Numbered from the stretch's first letter, positions 9,007-18,271 are shown. The stretch is DNA of 64,000 bases from Fulvivirga imtechensis AK7 (GCF_000331535.1 NZ_AMZN01000095.1:1-64000), one strand, 5' to 3'. The notes: generated from the letters alone by a model not told the origin. Made by a program: numbers and translations.

Positions 9007-10137
9007 CTAGGATATATACCCTTCCTCGATAGCAAAAAACTTATTCAGTTTCTTTACGGAGTTTTTATTGGCGATCATGATCAGGTAGTCACCTTTAGAA
9101 ATGGACATGGTTTCGCTCGGGTTTTTGTATAATGTTCTCTTGCCATTTTCTATTTTCACAATTCCAATGAGCACTACATTAAAAGTCTTTTTCATATCGA
9201 AAAATACTTTGTCATAGTACTGCCCCTGATATGGGTTATTTTCCAGGACCATAAATTGTTTGATGTCATAGTGTTCATCGGTCTGTGGGAAAGCTATGAT
9301 CTCTTCGCTATATACAGCTACGTCCGGTTCGAATATATAGCTGGCAAGTAGCTTAGATGCTATTTCATGTTTGGAGATGGTATAAGTAACCCCTGCGCTT
9401 TGAAAAGTACTTTTCAGGTTGGCGTTATCAAGGGTGACGACATAGTTCAGATTTTCATAGTGCTTTTTTATATTCAGAATGTATACCAATTTTTCAGTGT
9501 CATCCTGCAGGTTAACAAATACAATGGAGGATCCCTGAATATTTAATTTCTGGAGCAGGTCAAAATTATTGTAGTCTGAAAACAGTGAGAATACTTGCTT
9601 TGACGAATAATACTCATGAATAATATCGATATTATCTTTATCCTTGGTGACAATGGCGACATTTTTTCCGGCTGCTATCAACTGATCAACAACAGCTTTA
9701 CCAAAATCTGACCAGCCGATCATAACTATATGATTATTGAAACCGGTCCCATGCATTCCCATTTTTTTATTTTCTTTAACCGTGTTCATAATATTAGTGA
9801 TTTGTCCGATAAGGATCCCATAAAAGCCAAGGCTGAAAATTAGAAATATGGATCCGAAAAGCCGACCCTGATCTGTCACAGGATGTAAGTCTCCATAACC
9901 AACCGTTGTAAGGGTGACAATAGAAAACCAAAGGGCATCATCAAATGATTTAATATTGGCTCTTGGGTCGCCTTCTTCTATTTTTATAAGAACGCTTAGT
10001 AATAGTACGTAAACTACAATGAAAGCAAATACTATTGCTATAAACCTGGTATAATTCGGCTTTTTCAAAAAATGAATAAAATGACAACTTAAACAATATA
10101 CCAAAAAAACAGGGGAAGTCCGAATCCTCAAAGGCAA
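9007..10137 (-). CDS. Potassium channel with cytoplasmic RCK (TrkA-N/TrkA-C) domains
   Basis: Two-TM K+ channel, up to 376 residues. TM1 is about residues 30-50 (AIVFAFIVVYVLLLSVLI). The pore helix and selectivity filter follow (FSIVTLTTVGYGD, filter TVGYGD), then TM2 (LFGSIFLIFSLGFYGILIGQ). The Rossmann RCK domain (HIVMIGWSDFGKAVVDQL) and a TrkA-C-like end complete it. It gates K+ flux across the inner membrane in response to a cytoplasmic ligand. No ATG lies in frame upstream of TM1; the frame must begin at a TTG (10137, or 10068 giving MKKPNYTRF). It follows the TM2-domain gene by 19 bp, so it is likely the last gene of a three-gene operon. Confidence 0.9.
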   Translation of the reverse strand: MPLRIRTSPVFLVYCLSCHFIHFLKKPNYTRFIAIVFAFIVVYVLLLSVLIKIEEGDPRANIKSFDDALWFSIVTLTTVGYGDLHPVTDQGRLFGSIFLIFSLGFYGILIGQITNIMNTVKENKKMGMHGTGFNNHIVMIGWSDFGKAVVDQLIAAGKNVAIVTKDKDNIDIIHEYYSSKQVFSLFSDYNNFDLLQKLNIQGSSIVFVNLQDDTEKLVYILNIKKHYENLNYVVTLDNANLKSTFQSAGVTYTISKHEIASKLLASYIFEPDVAVYSEEIIAFPQTDEHYDIKQFMVLENNPYQGQYYDKVFFDMKKTFNVVLIGIVKIENGKRTLYKNPSETMSISKGDYLIMIANKNSVKKLNKFFAIEEGYIS

Positions 10138-10156
10138 AGCAGCGCTGATAAGTAGC

Positions 10157-10504
10157 TTAGCTGCCCATGCTGAACTTTATGTCATCGGCTACAGTCTGAT
10201 TATATTCAAAAGCAAGTTTTTGATAATTCACCAGATCTATAATGGAGCCAATGAAGCACAATCCGATAGTGAAAAAGTAAAGAAGCCCCATTCCTATTTG
10301 ATTTAGAATGAATCGTTGGAGACCTGGTATTACCAGAAGCCCGATAATTGCAAAAATCAGTACGTCTTGGGGATTTTTTCTCCTTGCCCTATAGGCATTG
10401 ATGAACCTTGCAGCTTTGGCATCGTCCATATTATTGATAAGTGCTTGAACGTGCGCTAATTCCTCTCCATGAAGCTCAGGCATTAAATCCATTGCATTGG
10501 CCAT
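10157..10504 (-). CDS. TM2-domain membrane protein
   Basis: 115 residues. A hydrophilic helical N-terminus (about 1-45, HGEELAHVQALINNMDDAKA) is followed by two closely spaced membrane helices (VLIFAIIGLLVIPGLQRFIL and GMGLLYFFTIGLCFIGSIID) with the short polar turn typical of the TM2 fold. Function of the family is unknown. It sits 5 bp after the DUF2752 gene and 19 bp before the K+ channel gene, all on the minus strand; DUF2752/TM2 adjacency is common in Bacteroidota. Confidence 0.85.
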   Translation of the reverse strand: MANAMDLMPELHGEELAHVQALINNMDDAKAARFINAYRARRKNPQDVLIFAIIGLLVIPGLQRFILNQIGMGLLYFFTIGLCFIGSIIDLVNYQKLAFEYNQTVADDIKFSMGS

Positions 10505-10509
10505 AATTA

Positions 10510-10821
10510 TTAATCGATTTTTGTTTTAAATGTGTTGTAAATCAGCATAAAAGCTCTGTAAGATAATATTATTATTGCCAATAATCCTAACGGATGCATT
10601 TGAAATGATGCGCGGAGCCGGCCATGAAATATCAAAGATATGGACCTGCCTAAACCACATCCCGGACAGTGGTCAAACCCAAACGCTCCAAGTGGGCAGA
10701 TGGTGAAGTGATTTTCAGCACCCGGATCCATTATCGCAAAATAGGCCAAAGCTGATAGCCATACCACAGCTTCAAAAGGAAACTTTTGCCATATATTTTT
10801 AATCTTATTCAACGGTATCAT
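10510..10821 (-). CDS. DUF2752 family membrane protein
   Basis: 103 residues with two or three membrane helices and the signature Cys-rich turn ICPLGAFGFDHCPGCGLGRS of DUF2752, including CPGCGLGRS before the second helix and the small LIFHGRLRASFQMHP loop. The molecular role of the family is not established. It is the first gene of the DUF2752-TM2-K+ channel operon and starts at ATG 10821, about 20 bp from palindromic element copy C. Confidence 0.88.
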   Translation of the reverse strand: MIPLNKIKNIWQKFPFEAVVWLSALAYFAIMDPGAENHFTICPLGAFGFDHCPGCGLGRSISLIFHGRLRASFQMHPLGLLAIIILSYRAFMLIYNTFKTKID

Positions 10822-10839
10822 ATTTCCTTTAAAAATAAG

Positions 10840-11053
10840 TAGTGCTTATAAGAAAACTCCAAATGGCCTTAAGAAAACATCAATATCAAGCTCGCCTTCG
10901 TATAGCTGCTTTGGCAGAGCAAGGGCTTGCGCCTGCGCACCGAAGTGCAATGGTATACAGGTGTAAATCCCAAAAAGTGAAGCTCCGCACAGTTGTCGGG
11001 GAGCTTCACTTTTTGGGACAAGTATAATGCAGACATTGGTGTTTTCTTAAATG
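10840..11053 (+). repeat. Palindromic element copy C (long form)
   Basis: Begins TAGTGCTTATAAGAAAACTCC and ends GACATTGGTGTTTTCTTA. It contains the long-form module shared with copy A (GGGCTTGCGCCTGCGCACC). Its central stem is near-perfect: CCCAAAAAGTGAAGCTCC pairs with GGAGCTTCACTTTTTGGG (18 bp) around a short loop. It lies between the divergent DUF2752 operon and the PAS kinase gene, where it could influence both transcripts. A 61-codon frame through it resembles the residues inserted in the OmpA/TPR protein, but this is unlikely to be a gene. Confidence 0.85.
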
Positions 11054-11163
11054 ATCAGCACATCCTGGCAATAGCAATTATTCGCAGTAAATTACATTAA
11101 TCGGTTAACTTTCGATTGATGTGATTGTTTAAAAAACGAAGGAAATTCTTGACCCTGCCTAAA

Positions 11164-12246
11164 ATGCAATATCAATTGTCTCATGTCCTCCCTTATTTTG
11201 AAGAAGCCGCTGACCATGCGCATCACGGTTATTTCGCTTTTAACAACGCTTCCCTGCAGCTCCTTTATATTAATCCTGCTGTAGAGATCATATTCAATAG
11301 ATCCATAGCGGAGATATCAACCAAACCGGAGAGTATACTTGAGATGGTACACCCGGACGACAGAGAACATGTCATAGAAGCATACCGGGGGATTAAAAAG
11401 GGCAAAAGGAAGGTGTTGGAATTTCGTATTAACTCAGCCGAGAAGGAATTGCGCTGGCTTAAAGTGGCCTGGTATTCTAATAATAAAGAAGCCGTGGTAG
11501 TAGGTGTTGTGGAGGACATTACCTCGCGAAGAGAGAATGAGGACTTAATGAAAAAGTTTGCCTCCAAAAAGGATTCTGTTCTGGAAATTTTATCACATGA
11601 TCTGGCAGGTCCCCTGACGAAGATAAAGGGCGCTGCGTCTCTGATGACAGAAGAATTGGAGCGGCACAACCATCCTATGCTGGAAAAAATGGTAAATATG
11701 ATAGAAGAAACTACAGAAAGAAGCATAAGGTTGATCAGGGAGTTTGTGAAACATGAATTTATTCAGTCGAAAAATTCGATCTTGATCAAGGAAAGGGAAA
11801 ATATAGTAGACACCATGAGGGAGATCATGGAGCAATACAATGGGTCTGCGAGGGAAGTGCATAAAAAATTTAAATTTACCACATCTCAGAAAAGCATTTT
11901 TTTGGAAATGGATGCCTATAAAATTAACCAGGTGGTAAATAATCTGATCTCTAATGCCATTAAATTCACCAGGGATGAAGGACAGATATCAGTTGCCCTT
12001 GAGGAAAGAAAAGATACCGTTTTGCTGTCAGTGGCGGACGATGGAATAGGCATTCCGGCGAAATATCATAAAAGCCTTTTCGAACGATTTACAGAGGCGC
12101 GGAGGCCCGGACTGAAGGGTGAGCCTTCGGTGGGCCTGGGGATGTCCATTATCAAAACCATTGTTGAATGGCACGGGGGTAAAATTTGGCTCCACAGTGT
12201 CGAAAATGAAGGAACCACTTTTTACATCGAGCTGCCGAAGGAGTAG
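11164..12246 (+). CDS. PAS-domain sensor histidine kinase
   Basis: 360 residues from ATG 11164; the frame extends to a TTG at 11125. A PAS/PAC domain covers about 10-130 (AHHGYFAFNNASLQLLYINP ... WLKVAWYSNNKEAVVVGVVE). The HisKA H-box is ILSHDLAGPLTKIKG, and HATPase_c follows with N-box NQVVNNLISNAIKFT, G1 DDGIGIP and G2 VGLGMSIIKTIVEWHGG. There are no membrane spans, so it is a cytoplasmic sensor. No cognate response regulator is adjacent. Palindromic copy C lies immediately upstream and may form its 5' leader. Confidence 0.92.
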   Translation: MQYQLSHVLPYFEEAADHAHHGYFAFNNASLQLLYINPAVEIIFNRSIAEISTKPESILEMVHPDDREHVIEAYRGIKKGKRKVLEFRINSAEKELRWLKVAWYSNNKEAVVVGVVEDITSRRENEDLMKKFASKKDSVLEILSHDLAGPLTKIKGAASLMTEELERHNHPMLEKMVNMIEETTERSIRLIREFVKHEFIQSKNSILIKERENIVDTMREIMEQYNGSAREVHKKFKFTTSQKSIFLEMDAYKINQVVNNLISNAIKFTRDEGQISVALEERKDTVLLSVADDGIGIPAKYHKSLFERFTEARRPGLKGEPSVGLGMSIIKTIVEWHGGKIWLHSVENEGTTFYIELPKE

Positions 12247-12257
12247 TTAAAAAGCAG

Positions 12258-13691
12258 CTACTTCTTTTCTAACAGCACAATATTTTCAACATGGTGTGTA
12301 TGAGGAAACATATCCACCGGCATTACTGCTGTCACGCTATACTTTTCATCCAACAATGCTATATCTCTGGCTTGAGTAGCCGGATTGCAGCTCACATACA
12401 CAATACGTTGAGGGGCAGCTTTTAGTAGTACCTCACATACATCTGCATGCATGCCTGCCCGGGGAGGGTCGGTGATGACCACATCAGGCTGCCCTTGTTT
12501 TTCGATAAAATTTCTATTCAGAAGGTCCTTCATATCTCCTGCAAAAAACACTGTATTGGTAATGTTGTTGATTTGTGAGTTTACCTTTGCATCATCTATG
12601 GCAGCCTCTACGTACTCTATTCCCACTACTTTCTTGGCATTTTGTGCCACATAGTTAGCTATAGTGCCAGTGCCGGTGTACAGATCATAAACCAATTCGT
12701 TACCGGTCAGGCCTGCCAGTTCCCAGGCCTTTTTGTATAGCTCATTAGCCTGTTTGGCGTTGGTTTGAAAAAAAGATTTGGGACCTACCCTGAATTTTAC
12801 CGTTTTGCCGGGCTGGTCGGGCAACGGCATTTCTTCCAGGATATAAGGCTGTCCGTGCCAGGTTACCACTTCCAGGTCGTGAAAAGTCTCATTTCCTTTG
12901 GTATTGATCACATAGTTCAAAGACGTTATTACGGGGAAAGTTTCTTTTAAATGCTCCATGATACCAGTAAGTACCTTTTTGTCATCACCTGCTACCTGTA
13001 GTATGACCATCACCTCACCGGTGGATGCAGTCCTGATGATTAAATTTCTTAAATAGCCTTGCTGAGTGATGAGGTCAAAAAAAGTTATGTCATGCTCTTT
13101 TGCATATTTTTTCACTGCAAGCCGAATGGCGTTGGACGGGTCTGGCTGTAGGTAGCAGTGGTCAATCTCCAATATCTTGTCAAAACGACCAGGTATATGA
13201 AATCCCAATGCATCCCTGTCCAGGTCATCACTCTGATCGATCTCTTCCTTGGTAAGCCACCTTTTATTGGAAAAGGTGAACTCCAGCTTATTTCTGTAGT
13301 AGGTGGTTTCCGATGAAGGGATAATTGGCGAAACTTCCGGTATGGGCACCTTCGCGATTCGCTCCAGATGATCAATTACCTGCTGATGTTTGTAGTGCAA
13401 CTGAGATTCATAGCTGATATGCTGCCATTTACAGCCTCCGCAAGTGCCGAAATGCGAACAAAAAGGTTCCTGCCGCTGCGAAGATAATCGGTGGATGGCT
13501 ACAGGGATAGCCTCTAAGAAAGATTTCTTTTTTCTGATCACCTTAATATCAGCTATATCTCCCGGCGCTACTCCCGTAACGAATATCACCTGCCCTTCAT
13601 ATCTTGCTATGCATTTCCCTTCTGCTGCAATCCCTTCAATTTGTATGTCTTTTAAAACTTTATTTTTTATCTTCATGTTGTGTAAATCCAT
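12258..13691 (-). CDS. rlmD: 23S rRNA (uracil-1939-C5) methyltransferase, RlmD/RumA type
   Basis: 477 residues (467 from the second Met). An N-terminal TRAM beta-barrel (IEGIAAEGKCIARYEGQVIF) is followed by the Fe-S cysteines in PFCSHFGTCGGCKW (C78, C84, C87) and the SAM-dependent methyltransferase fold (VYDLYTGTGTIANYVA; VITDPPRAGMHADV). The catalytic Cys is in RIVYVSCNPATQARD, with a Glu near the C-terminal HHVENIVLLEKK. The family also includes tRNA m5U54 enzymes, so the exact target base is inferred. It converges on the PAS kinase gene with 11 bp between stops. Confidence 0.92.
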   Translation of the reverse strand: MDLHNMKIKNKVLKDIQIEGIAAEGKCIARYEGQVIFVTGVAPGDIADIKVIRKKKSFLEAIPVAIHRLSSQRQEPFCSHFGTCGGCKWQHISYESQLHYKHQQVIDHLERIAKVPIPEVSPIIPSSETTYYRNKLEFTFSNKRWLTKEEIDQSDDLDRDALGFHIPGRFDKILEIDHCYLQPDPSNAIRLAVKKYAKEHDITFFDLITQQGYLRNLIIRTASTGEVMVILQVAGDDKKVLTGIMEHLKETFPVITSLNYVINTKGNETFHDLEVVTWHGQPYILEEMPLPDQPGKTVKFRVGPKSFFQTNAKQANELYKKAWELAGLTGNELVYDLYTGTGTIANYVAQNAKKVVGIEYVEAAIDDAKVNSQINNITNTVFFAGDMKDLLNRNFIEKQGQPDVVITDPPRAGMHADVCEVLLKAAPQRIVYVSCNPATQARDIALLDEKYSVTAVMPVDMFPHTHHVENIVLLEKK

Positions 13692-13820
13692 TTATTAAGG
13701 TCATATGAGATGCCTCAACCCAATGTTTAGCTGTTTAGCTTTATGCGGATACAGGTTTTTCATGTTCTCCAATCGATCAATCAGGACTTTAATTGATGAT
13801 TTAACTACATTGAACTGCGT

Positions 13821-16502
13821 ATGAAGAAGTTCCTGTTAATCGTGCTCCTGATATTGACCAGCAAAGGTAATTCATTTGCTTCTCATATCGTAGGAGGTGA
13901 GTTTGAATTGATATATGTAAGTGGTAATAATTATCGCCTCAACCTCATCATTTATTTTGATGAGATCTATGGCAATCCGGGGGCAAAGTATTCACCTACT
14001 CCTATAGCCTGGATCTTTCGCAAAAGTGATAATGTACCCATGCGGCAGGTGGCTTTGCCATTTGTTTCGGAAGAACTGGTGCAATACACTATTCCGGCTT
14101 GTGCTGATGATGCTACTGTCAAAACTACCAGGATGCTGTTCAGCTCATCGATTTCTCTAAATCCGGAAGAGTTCGGTGACCCTGATGGTTATTATATTGT
14201 ATGGCAGCGTTGTTGCAGGAATTATAACATTGTAAATATCGTCAGTGAAGATCCCAATGCGGGAGGCATAGGTGCCGGGCAAACATTTTACCTCGAGATA
14301 CCTCCACTGATCAGAAACGGTGAAAGGTTTATTAATAGTTCTCCACAGCTTTTTCCTCCACTGAGTGACTATGCCTGTGTTAACAGGGGTTATTATGCAG
14401 ATTTTAAAGGCAAGGATGTGGACGGAGATTCTCTGGTGTATACCCTGGTGGAGCCCTTAAATACCCCATCTGCCGACCCGCACCCTCAACCACCGTCAAC
14501 GGCTCCTTACCCCAATACCATTTGGTCGGATACTTATAGTCTTAACAATATTGTACATGGTAATCCCGATCTGACCATCAGTAAAGACGGGCTGCTGCGC
14601 GTAACACCAACGGAGCCTGGCATATTTGTGTTTGCTGTGAAATGCGAGGAGTTCAGGGACGGAGAAAAAATCGGAGAGGTACGCAGGGATTTTCAGATGG
14701 TGGTGATCGACTGTCCGCCTGCAGGTAATCAACCTGATGTAGCTATAGAACTTGAAGATGGCACCACTTACCAGGAAGGAGATGTGCTCCACTTCCTGGC
14801 AGATGACAGCAAGTGTGTGCGCTTTACCGTGGAGGACTCGGAAGGCGGGAAAGTAAGCCTGAAGCTTGACCCTGTGGGGTATGATGAAGAAAATTTCACT
14901 ATTACCATTCTGGATACATCTCCGTCCGGTGACAGGTTGGATGCTGAAGTATGCTTCACTGATTGTCCTCCGACAAGAGACCTGCCTTTTGAGGTAAGTT
15001 TTATCGGGCTTGATAATACCTGTCCACAACCCTTACAAGACACCGTAAGGCTGACAGTGGCAATTACACCACCTGATAACGACATCCCTGTTTTACGCCA
15101 TAAAGAAGATAAAGATGCCGGCTATTCAACGGCCATTCAGCGCACTGTAGTTGTTAATGAAGCTTCCGGGGGACTAAAGATCGTTGAGTTGCTGGGCCAG
15201 GATGCTAACAATGACTTTATGGGTATGACAGTTACATCTGTTGATTTTGAGTTGGCCGATTATGGGATGTCAGTAGTGGAAAAGACCAATATAGCGGGTC
15301 AAAATGAGACCTGGCTGGAGTGGAATTACGACTGTCAGCAGGTAAGTTTTGATGGTAAAACAGAGTTTGAGCTCCGGGTGGTATTGGAGGATGAGGATGA
15401 CTGTCTTTACGAAGATCCTGTAGTAGTAGACCTGTTTCTGGAAATTATACTTCCTTACAACAGCGAACCCGTTATTTATAGTAATAAGCTGGGTGCCAAC
15501 CCGGAAAATTACCACCTGATAGAAACCCCCCTTAATGAAGTGATCAGTTTCGATGTTCGCGGAACCGATATGGATGGAGATTTTGCTGTTATTGAGGCCC
15601 TTGCGGTCGGCTTTGAATTTTCAGATTTCGGCATCAACTACAATGGTGTGAGTGGAGAAGGTAAATCTACGCCTCCCCAAGTGCCTACTCAGCTCAATTC
15701 TACCTTTACCTGGAACCTGCTATGTGAACGGTTTAATCTCGCTGAACAAGATTCATTCAGGGTGTATTTTATGATCGAAGATTTTGATAAGTGCGAGATC
15801 ACTAACAGAGATACACTTACAGTTGATTTCGTGCTTTCACCGCCTGTAAATACAGCCCCGAAATTGTCAGTCAGCAGTTTGAATGATTTGTCAGTGAGCC
15901 CGGATAGTATACATCTCATTGTAGGAGAAGAGATAGACCTGAGGCTAAAGGGCGTTGATCAGGAGGCGGATTCAATATTCCTTACCCTTTTGAACAGAGA
16001 TGAAAATGCCGGCTATAATTTTTCTGATGCCAGTGGTAAAGGTACGACAACTTCGCGTTTTAGCTGGGTAACGGATTGCTCTGTTCTGGCCGGGCAGTCC
16101 GAGGTCTTTATTCCTCTTACCTTTAGGCTGGAGGATGCTCATTGTACAGATCCCATGGCAAGCGAATTAATACTCATAGTGCATGTCAAAGACATACCTG
16201 GTGGTAGCGATGTTTTTCTGCCCCCCAATATTTTTACTCCTAACGGTGACAACATCAATGAGTATTTCGGGATGTATAAATTGAATGTGGAGACCCAGGA
16301 GGAGGAAAACATCCTGCCTGTCGATAATTGCGGTGGGAAGTTTGAGCGTGTGGTGATCTATAATCGCTGGGGCCGTGAAGTTTTTAGCAGTTCCGATCGT
16401 GATTTTAGGTGGACCGGAGATGATTTGGCCTCAGGCGTTTACTATTATATGATCAAATATTCTAATCAAATATACAGGGGAGTGGTTACAATGAAGTACT
16501 AA
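13821..16502 (+). CDS. T9SS-secreted cell-surface protein with gliding-type C-terminal sorting domain
   Basis: 893 residues. A signal peptide (MKKFLLIVLLILTSKGNSFA) precedes a large beta-rich ectodomain. Its opening SHIVGGEFELIYVSGNNYRL is the start seen in many Cytophagales gliding-associated proteins. Ig/cadherin-like repeats follow (about 290-800). The last 90 residues form the T9SS type B sorting domain: FLPPNIFTPNGDNINEYF, then VVIYNRWGREVFSS, and FRWTGDDLASGVYYYMI. It is exported by the type IX system and attached to or released from the surface. Its stop codon overlaps the stop of the convergent downstream gene. Confidence 0.93.
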   Translation: MKKFLLIVLLILTSKGNSFASHIVGGEFELIYVSGNNYRLNLIIYFDEIYGNPGAKYSPTPIAWIFRKSDNVPMRQVALPFVSEELVQYTIPACADDATVKTTRMLFSSSISLNPEEFGDPDGYYIVWQRCCRNYNIVNIVSEDPNAGGIGAGQTFYLEIPPLIRNGERFINSSPQLFPPLSDYACVNRGYYADFKGKDVDGDSLVYTLVEPLNTPSADPHPQPPSTAPYPNTIWSDTYSLNNIVHGNPDLTISKDGLLRVTPTEPGIFVFAVKCEEFRDGEKIGEVRRDFQMVVIDCPPAGNQPDVAIELEDGTTYQEGDVLHFLADDSKCVRFTVEDSEGGKVSLKLDPVGYDEENFTITILDTSPSGDRLDAEVCFTDCPPTRDLPFEVSFIGLDNTCPQPLQDTVRLTVAITPPDNDIPVLRHKEDKDAGYSTAIQRTVVVNEASGGLKIVELLGQDANNDFMGMTVTSVDFELADYGMSVVEKTNIAGQNETWLEWNYDCQQVSFDGKTEFELRVVLEDEDDCLYEDPVVVDLFLEIILPYNSEPVIYSNKLGANPENYHLIETPLNEVISFDVRGTDMDGDFAVIEALAVGFEFSDFGINYNGVSGEGKSTPPQVPTQLNSTFTWNLLCERFNLAEQDSFRVYFMIEDFDKCEITNRDTLTVDFVLSPPVNTAPKLSVSSLNDLSVSPDSIHLIVGEEIDLRLKGVDQEADSIFLTLLNRDENAGYNFSDASGKGTTTSRFSWVTDCSVLAGQSEVFIPLTFRLEDAHCTDPMASELILIVHVKDIPGGSDVFLPPNIFTPNGDNINEYFGMYKLNVETQEEENILPVDNCGGKFERVVIYNRWGREVFSSSDRDFRWTGDDLASGVYYYMIKYSNQIYRGVVTMKY

Positions 16503-17224
16503 AAGAAAGATACCTTCCTGATCTTATCCTGCTTTACGTATGCTTCTTTCCCTTCCCATTCTGTCTGTGTCCATACATCTTTCTGTCCTCCGATGGGCAG
16601 GCGGTGACCTTTACCTATTATGGTTACCACTTTCGCTCCTGCAGATGGTCCCTCCATCAGGTAGGTGTTGTTTTGGGTAATAATACCCCGATTGTAATCT
16701 TTGCCGAAGTTAAGGGTATAAAAGAGCAGTCCGAGTACCACAACTATTGAGATGGCTAATCCAACAGGCCGTTGGTCTGCTTTCTTTCTGTACAGTATCA
16801 ATACCATGAGCAGGAGCGATATTGTGAGCAGAACAAGTACGATCTCATTAAAGTATTTAAAGAAGATGGTCTTAAAAAACTCCAGGTCGTTGAATTCGTA
16901 CCCCCGAAGGTCCTTCTTTTTAGCCAGCTCTTCCATTTTTGTCAGCGCCTTTTTATCTGCCGTATGAAGGTAGTATAAGTTCAGATAGTACAATGCCTGG
17001 GTATAGTCACCCAGACCTTCCTTGATGAAGGCCATTTTTAATAACATGGAAGGAGAAACCAATCGCTCTTTATGCAACAAATGCTGATAGATTTCAAATG
17101 ACTCCGTATACTTTCTGGCCTGAAATAGTGAATCTGCCTGCAACTGGGCGTTGTCTGTCTGGTCCCGGGCAGGCAATTGGGCTGATACCAGTATGAATAA
17201 TATACAGATGATGCTGATCTTCAT
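16499..17224 (-). CDS. TPR/SH3 membrane protein, BatE-like
   Basis: 241 residues. A signal peptide (MKISIICILFILVSAQLPA) leads into TPR-like helices (residues 25-115), two membrane helices (EIVLVLLTISLLLMVLILY and VGLAISIVVVLGLLFYTL) and a C-terminal bacterial SH3 domain (NNTYLMEGPSAGAKVVTIIG ... VWTQTEWEGKEAYVKQDKIR). The layout resembles BatE of the Bat/aerotolerance operons, but no MoxR, VWA or BatD genes are adjacent, so the name is only a resemblance. Confidence 0.75.
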   Translation of the reverse strand: MKISIICILFILVSAQLPARDQTDNAQLQADSLFQARKYTESFEIYQHLLHKERLVSPSMLLKMAFIKEGLGDYTQALYYLNLYYLHTADKKALTKMEELAKKKDLRGYEFNDLEFFKTIFFKYFNEIVLVLLTISLLLMVLILYRKKADQRPVGLAISIVVVLGLLFYTLNFGKDYNRGIITQNNTYLMEGPSAGAKVVTIIGKGHRLPIGGQKDVWTQTEWEGKEAYVKQDKIRKVSFF

Positions 17225-17360
17225 AAATGTTAAATTAATTTTTTAACAGGCTCAAAGATAAAAGTACGAATTTAAATAAACGATGAAAGTGCCATAAGAT
17301 TACAGGAAAGGCATATTTATGGGATGGTCTGATCTTTTTTAAGAAATTTTTTACAGAAGC

Positions 17361-17391
17361 TTTGCATTTTATATCCGAGACATTACCTTTG
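17361..17391 (+). promoter_or_regulatory. Bacteroidota-type promoter for tRNA-Lys
   Basis: TTTG at 17361-17364, a 19-bp spacer and TACCTTTG at 17384-17391 match the Bacteroidota primary-sigma consensus (TTTG -33 box, TAnnTTTG -7 box) exactly. The tRNA starts 60 bp further on. Confidence 0.8.
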
Positions 17392-17451
17392 CATCTCCAT
17401 TGGAAAACGGGGTAGTCAAAACACCCCGATTTCATTAAAGGGAGGAGTTTA

Positions 17452-17524
17452 GATTCCGTAGCTCAGCTGGTAGAGCATCTCCCTTTTAAGGAGAGGGTCC
17501 TGGGTTCGAATCCCAGCGGGATCA
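17452..17524 (+). tRNA. tRNA-Lys (anticodon TTT)
   Basis: Complete cloverleaf of 73 nt. Acceptor GATTCCG pairs with CGGGATC (one G-T). The D-arm is GCTC...GAGC, and anticodon stem TCTCC/GGAGA holds loop CTTTTAA with anticodon TTT at 17485-17487. The T-arm is CTGGG-TTCGAAT-CCCAG and the discriminator base is A. CCA is not fully encoded (CAT follows). Confidence 0.97.
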
Positions 17525-17530
17525 CATAAA

Positions 17531-17559
17531 AAGCCGGAGTAGAAATGCTTCGGTTTTTT
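17531..17559 (+). terminator. tRNA-Lys terminator
   Basis: GCCGGAG and CTTCGGT form a stem with one wobble, followed by a six-T run, just after the tRNA. Confidence 0.7.
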
Positions 17560-17626
17560 GTTTTAAGTCATTTGAAATAACTTCTGGGAACGTGAAAGGT
17601 TGTGCGGCATGAGTTGTGGAATGAGC

Positions 17627-17643
17627 AATCCCATCGGGGTCAC
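17627..17643 (+). other. tRNA 3'-end-like direct repeat (possible attachment scar or decayed tRNA)
   Basis: AATCCCATCGGGGTCAC matches the tRNA-Lys 3' end (17509-17525) at 15 of 17 positions, 118 bp downstream, and is followed by CA. Duplicated tRNA 3' ends are typical of integrase attachment sites. Here the space between is too small to hold an element, so it may be an excision scar or the remnant of a second tRNA gene. Confidence 0.35.
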
Positions 17644-17679
17644 CACGGTGATTCAAGTTGAAACCCAATGAAAGTTAGA

Positions 17680-17710
17680 AGCCTCTTGAAGTAATCCGAG
17701 AGGCTTTTTT
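17680..17710 (+). terminator. Rho-independent terminator
   Basis: AGCCTCT (17680-17686) pairs with AGAGGCT (17699-17705), followed by a T run. It is a second terminator within 150 bp of the tRNA one, which suggests that something between the two was once transcribed. Confidence 0.7.
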
Positions 17711-18017
17711 GTTTCATCAAGGATCAGTATTTGACCAAGAATTTGATACCATCCAGGATCTAAGGATTAAGGCCGAAGAACTAAGGGAAATATTTACCAG
17801 CTATGCCCTGGAAGATGAATTTCCTGCAGCAAAAGAGTCTCTACAAGATGTTACCCGGGATCTGAAGCAGATGGAAGCTCAAGCTGCAGATTCCTTTTGG
17901 GGATCTGCTGAGTATGTGATGGATGAGGAACTGTTTGGGTTCCCGGACCACCCTCAAAGTTTTGTAACTCAAAAACTGTATCAAGTTTTTAAATGTGGTC
18001 CCCACGCAGAAAAATAG
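17709..18017 (+). CDS. Hypothetical acidic helical protein or gene remnant
   Basis: 102-codon frame with no in-frame ATG near its 5' end. The only upstream start is a TTG inside the T-run of the preceding terminator. The composition (EFDTIQDLRIKAEELREIFT; AADSFWGSAEYVMDEELFGF) looks like genuine protein, mostly helical and acidic, but no family is recognised. It is either a very small gene with a non-standard start or the 3' remnant of a larger gene lost beside the tRNA. Confidence 0.35.
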   Translation: MFHQGSVFDQEFDTIQDLRIKAEELREIFTSYALEDEFPAAKESLQDVTRDLKQMEAQAADSFWGSAEYVMDEELFGFPDHPQSFVTQKLYQVFKCGPHAEK

Positions 18018-18271
18018 TCCGATACTAATTCTTCGCATTCAAAATGACTTCAAACGATCAAGCAATATTTATGGGGAAGTAATTAGCGATCATATTGTAA
18101 CTCTCATATAAAACACCTCACCCCCCCCAATCCTGTAGTTTTACTACTGTCTGCATACCCTTCTCCTTGAGGCTACTCTATTATACACACATCTCTTACA
18201 TACTTACTTATATTCCTTCTGAACGAAAGCAAATGAGGTTGTATCTGTTTTTCGAATGGCAAACACGTTTA

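Noticed and set aside
10842-11027. 61-codon frame inside palindromic copy C, similar to the residues inserted in the OmpA/TPR protein
   Set aside because: The similarity comes from the repeated DNA element, not from protein conservation.
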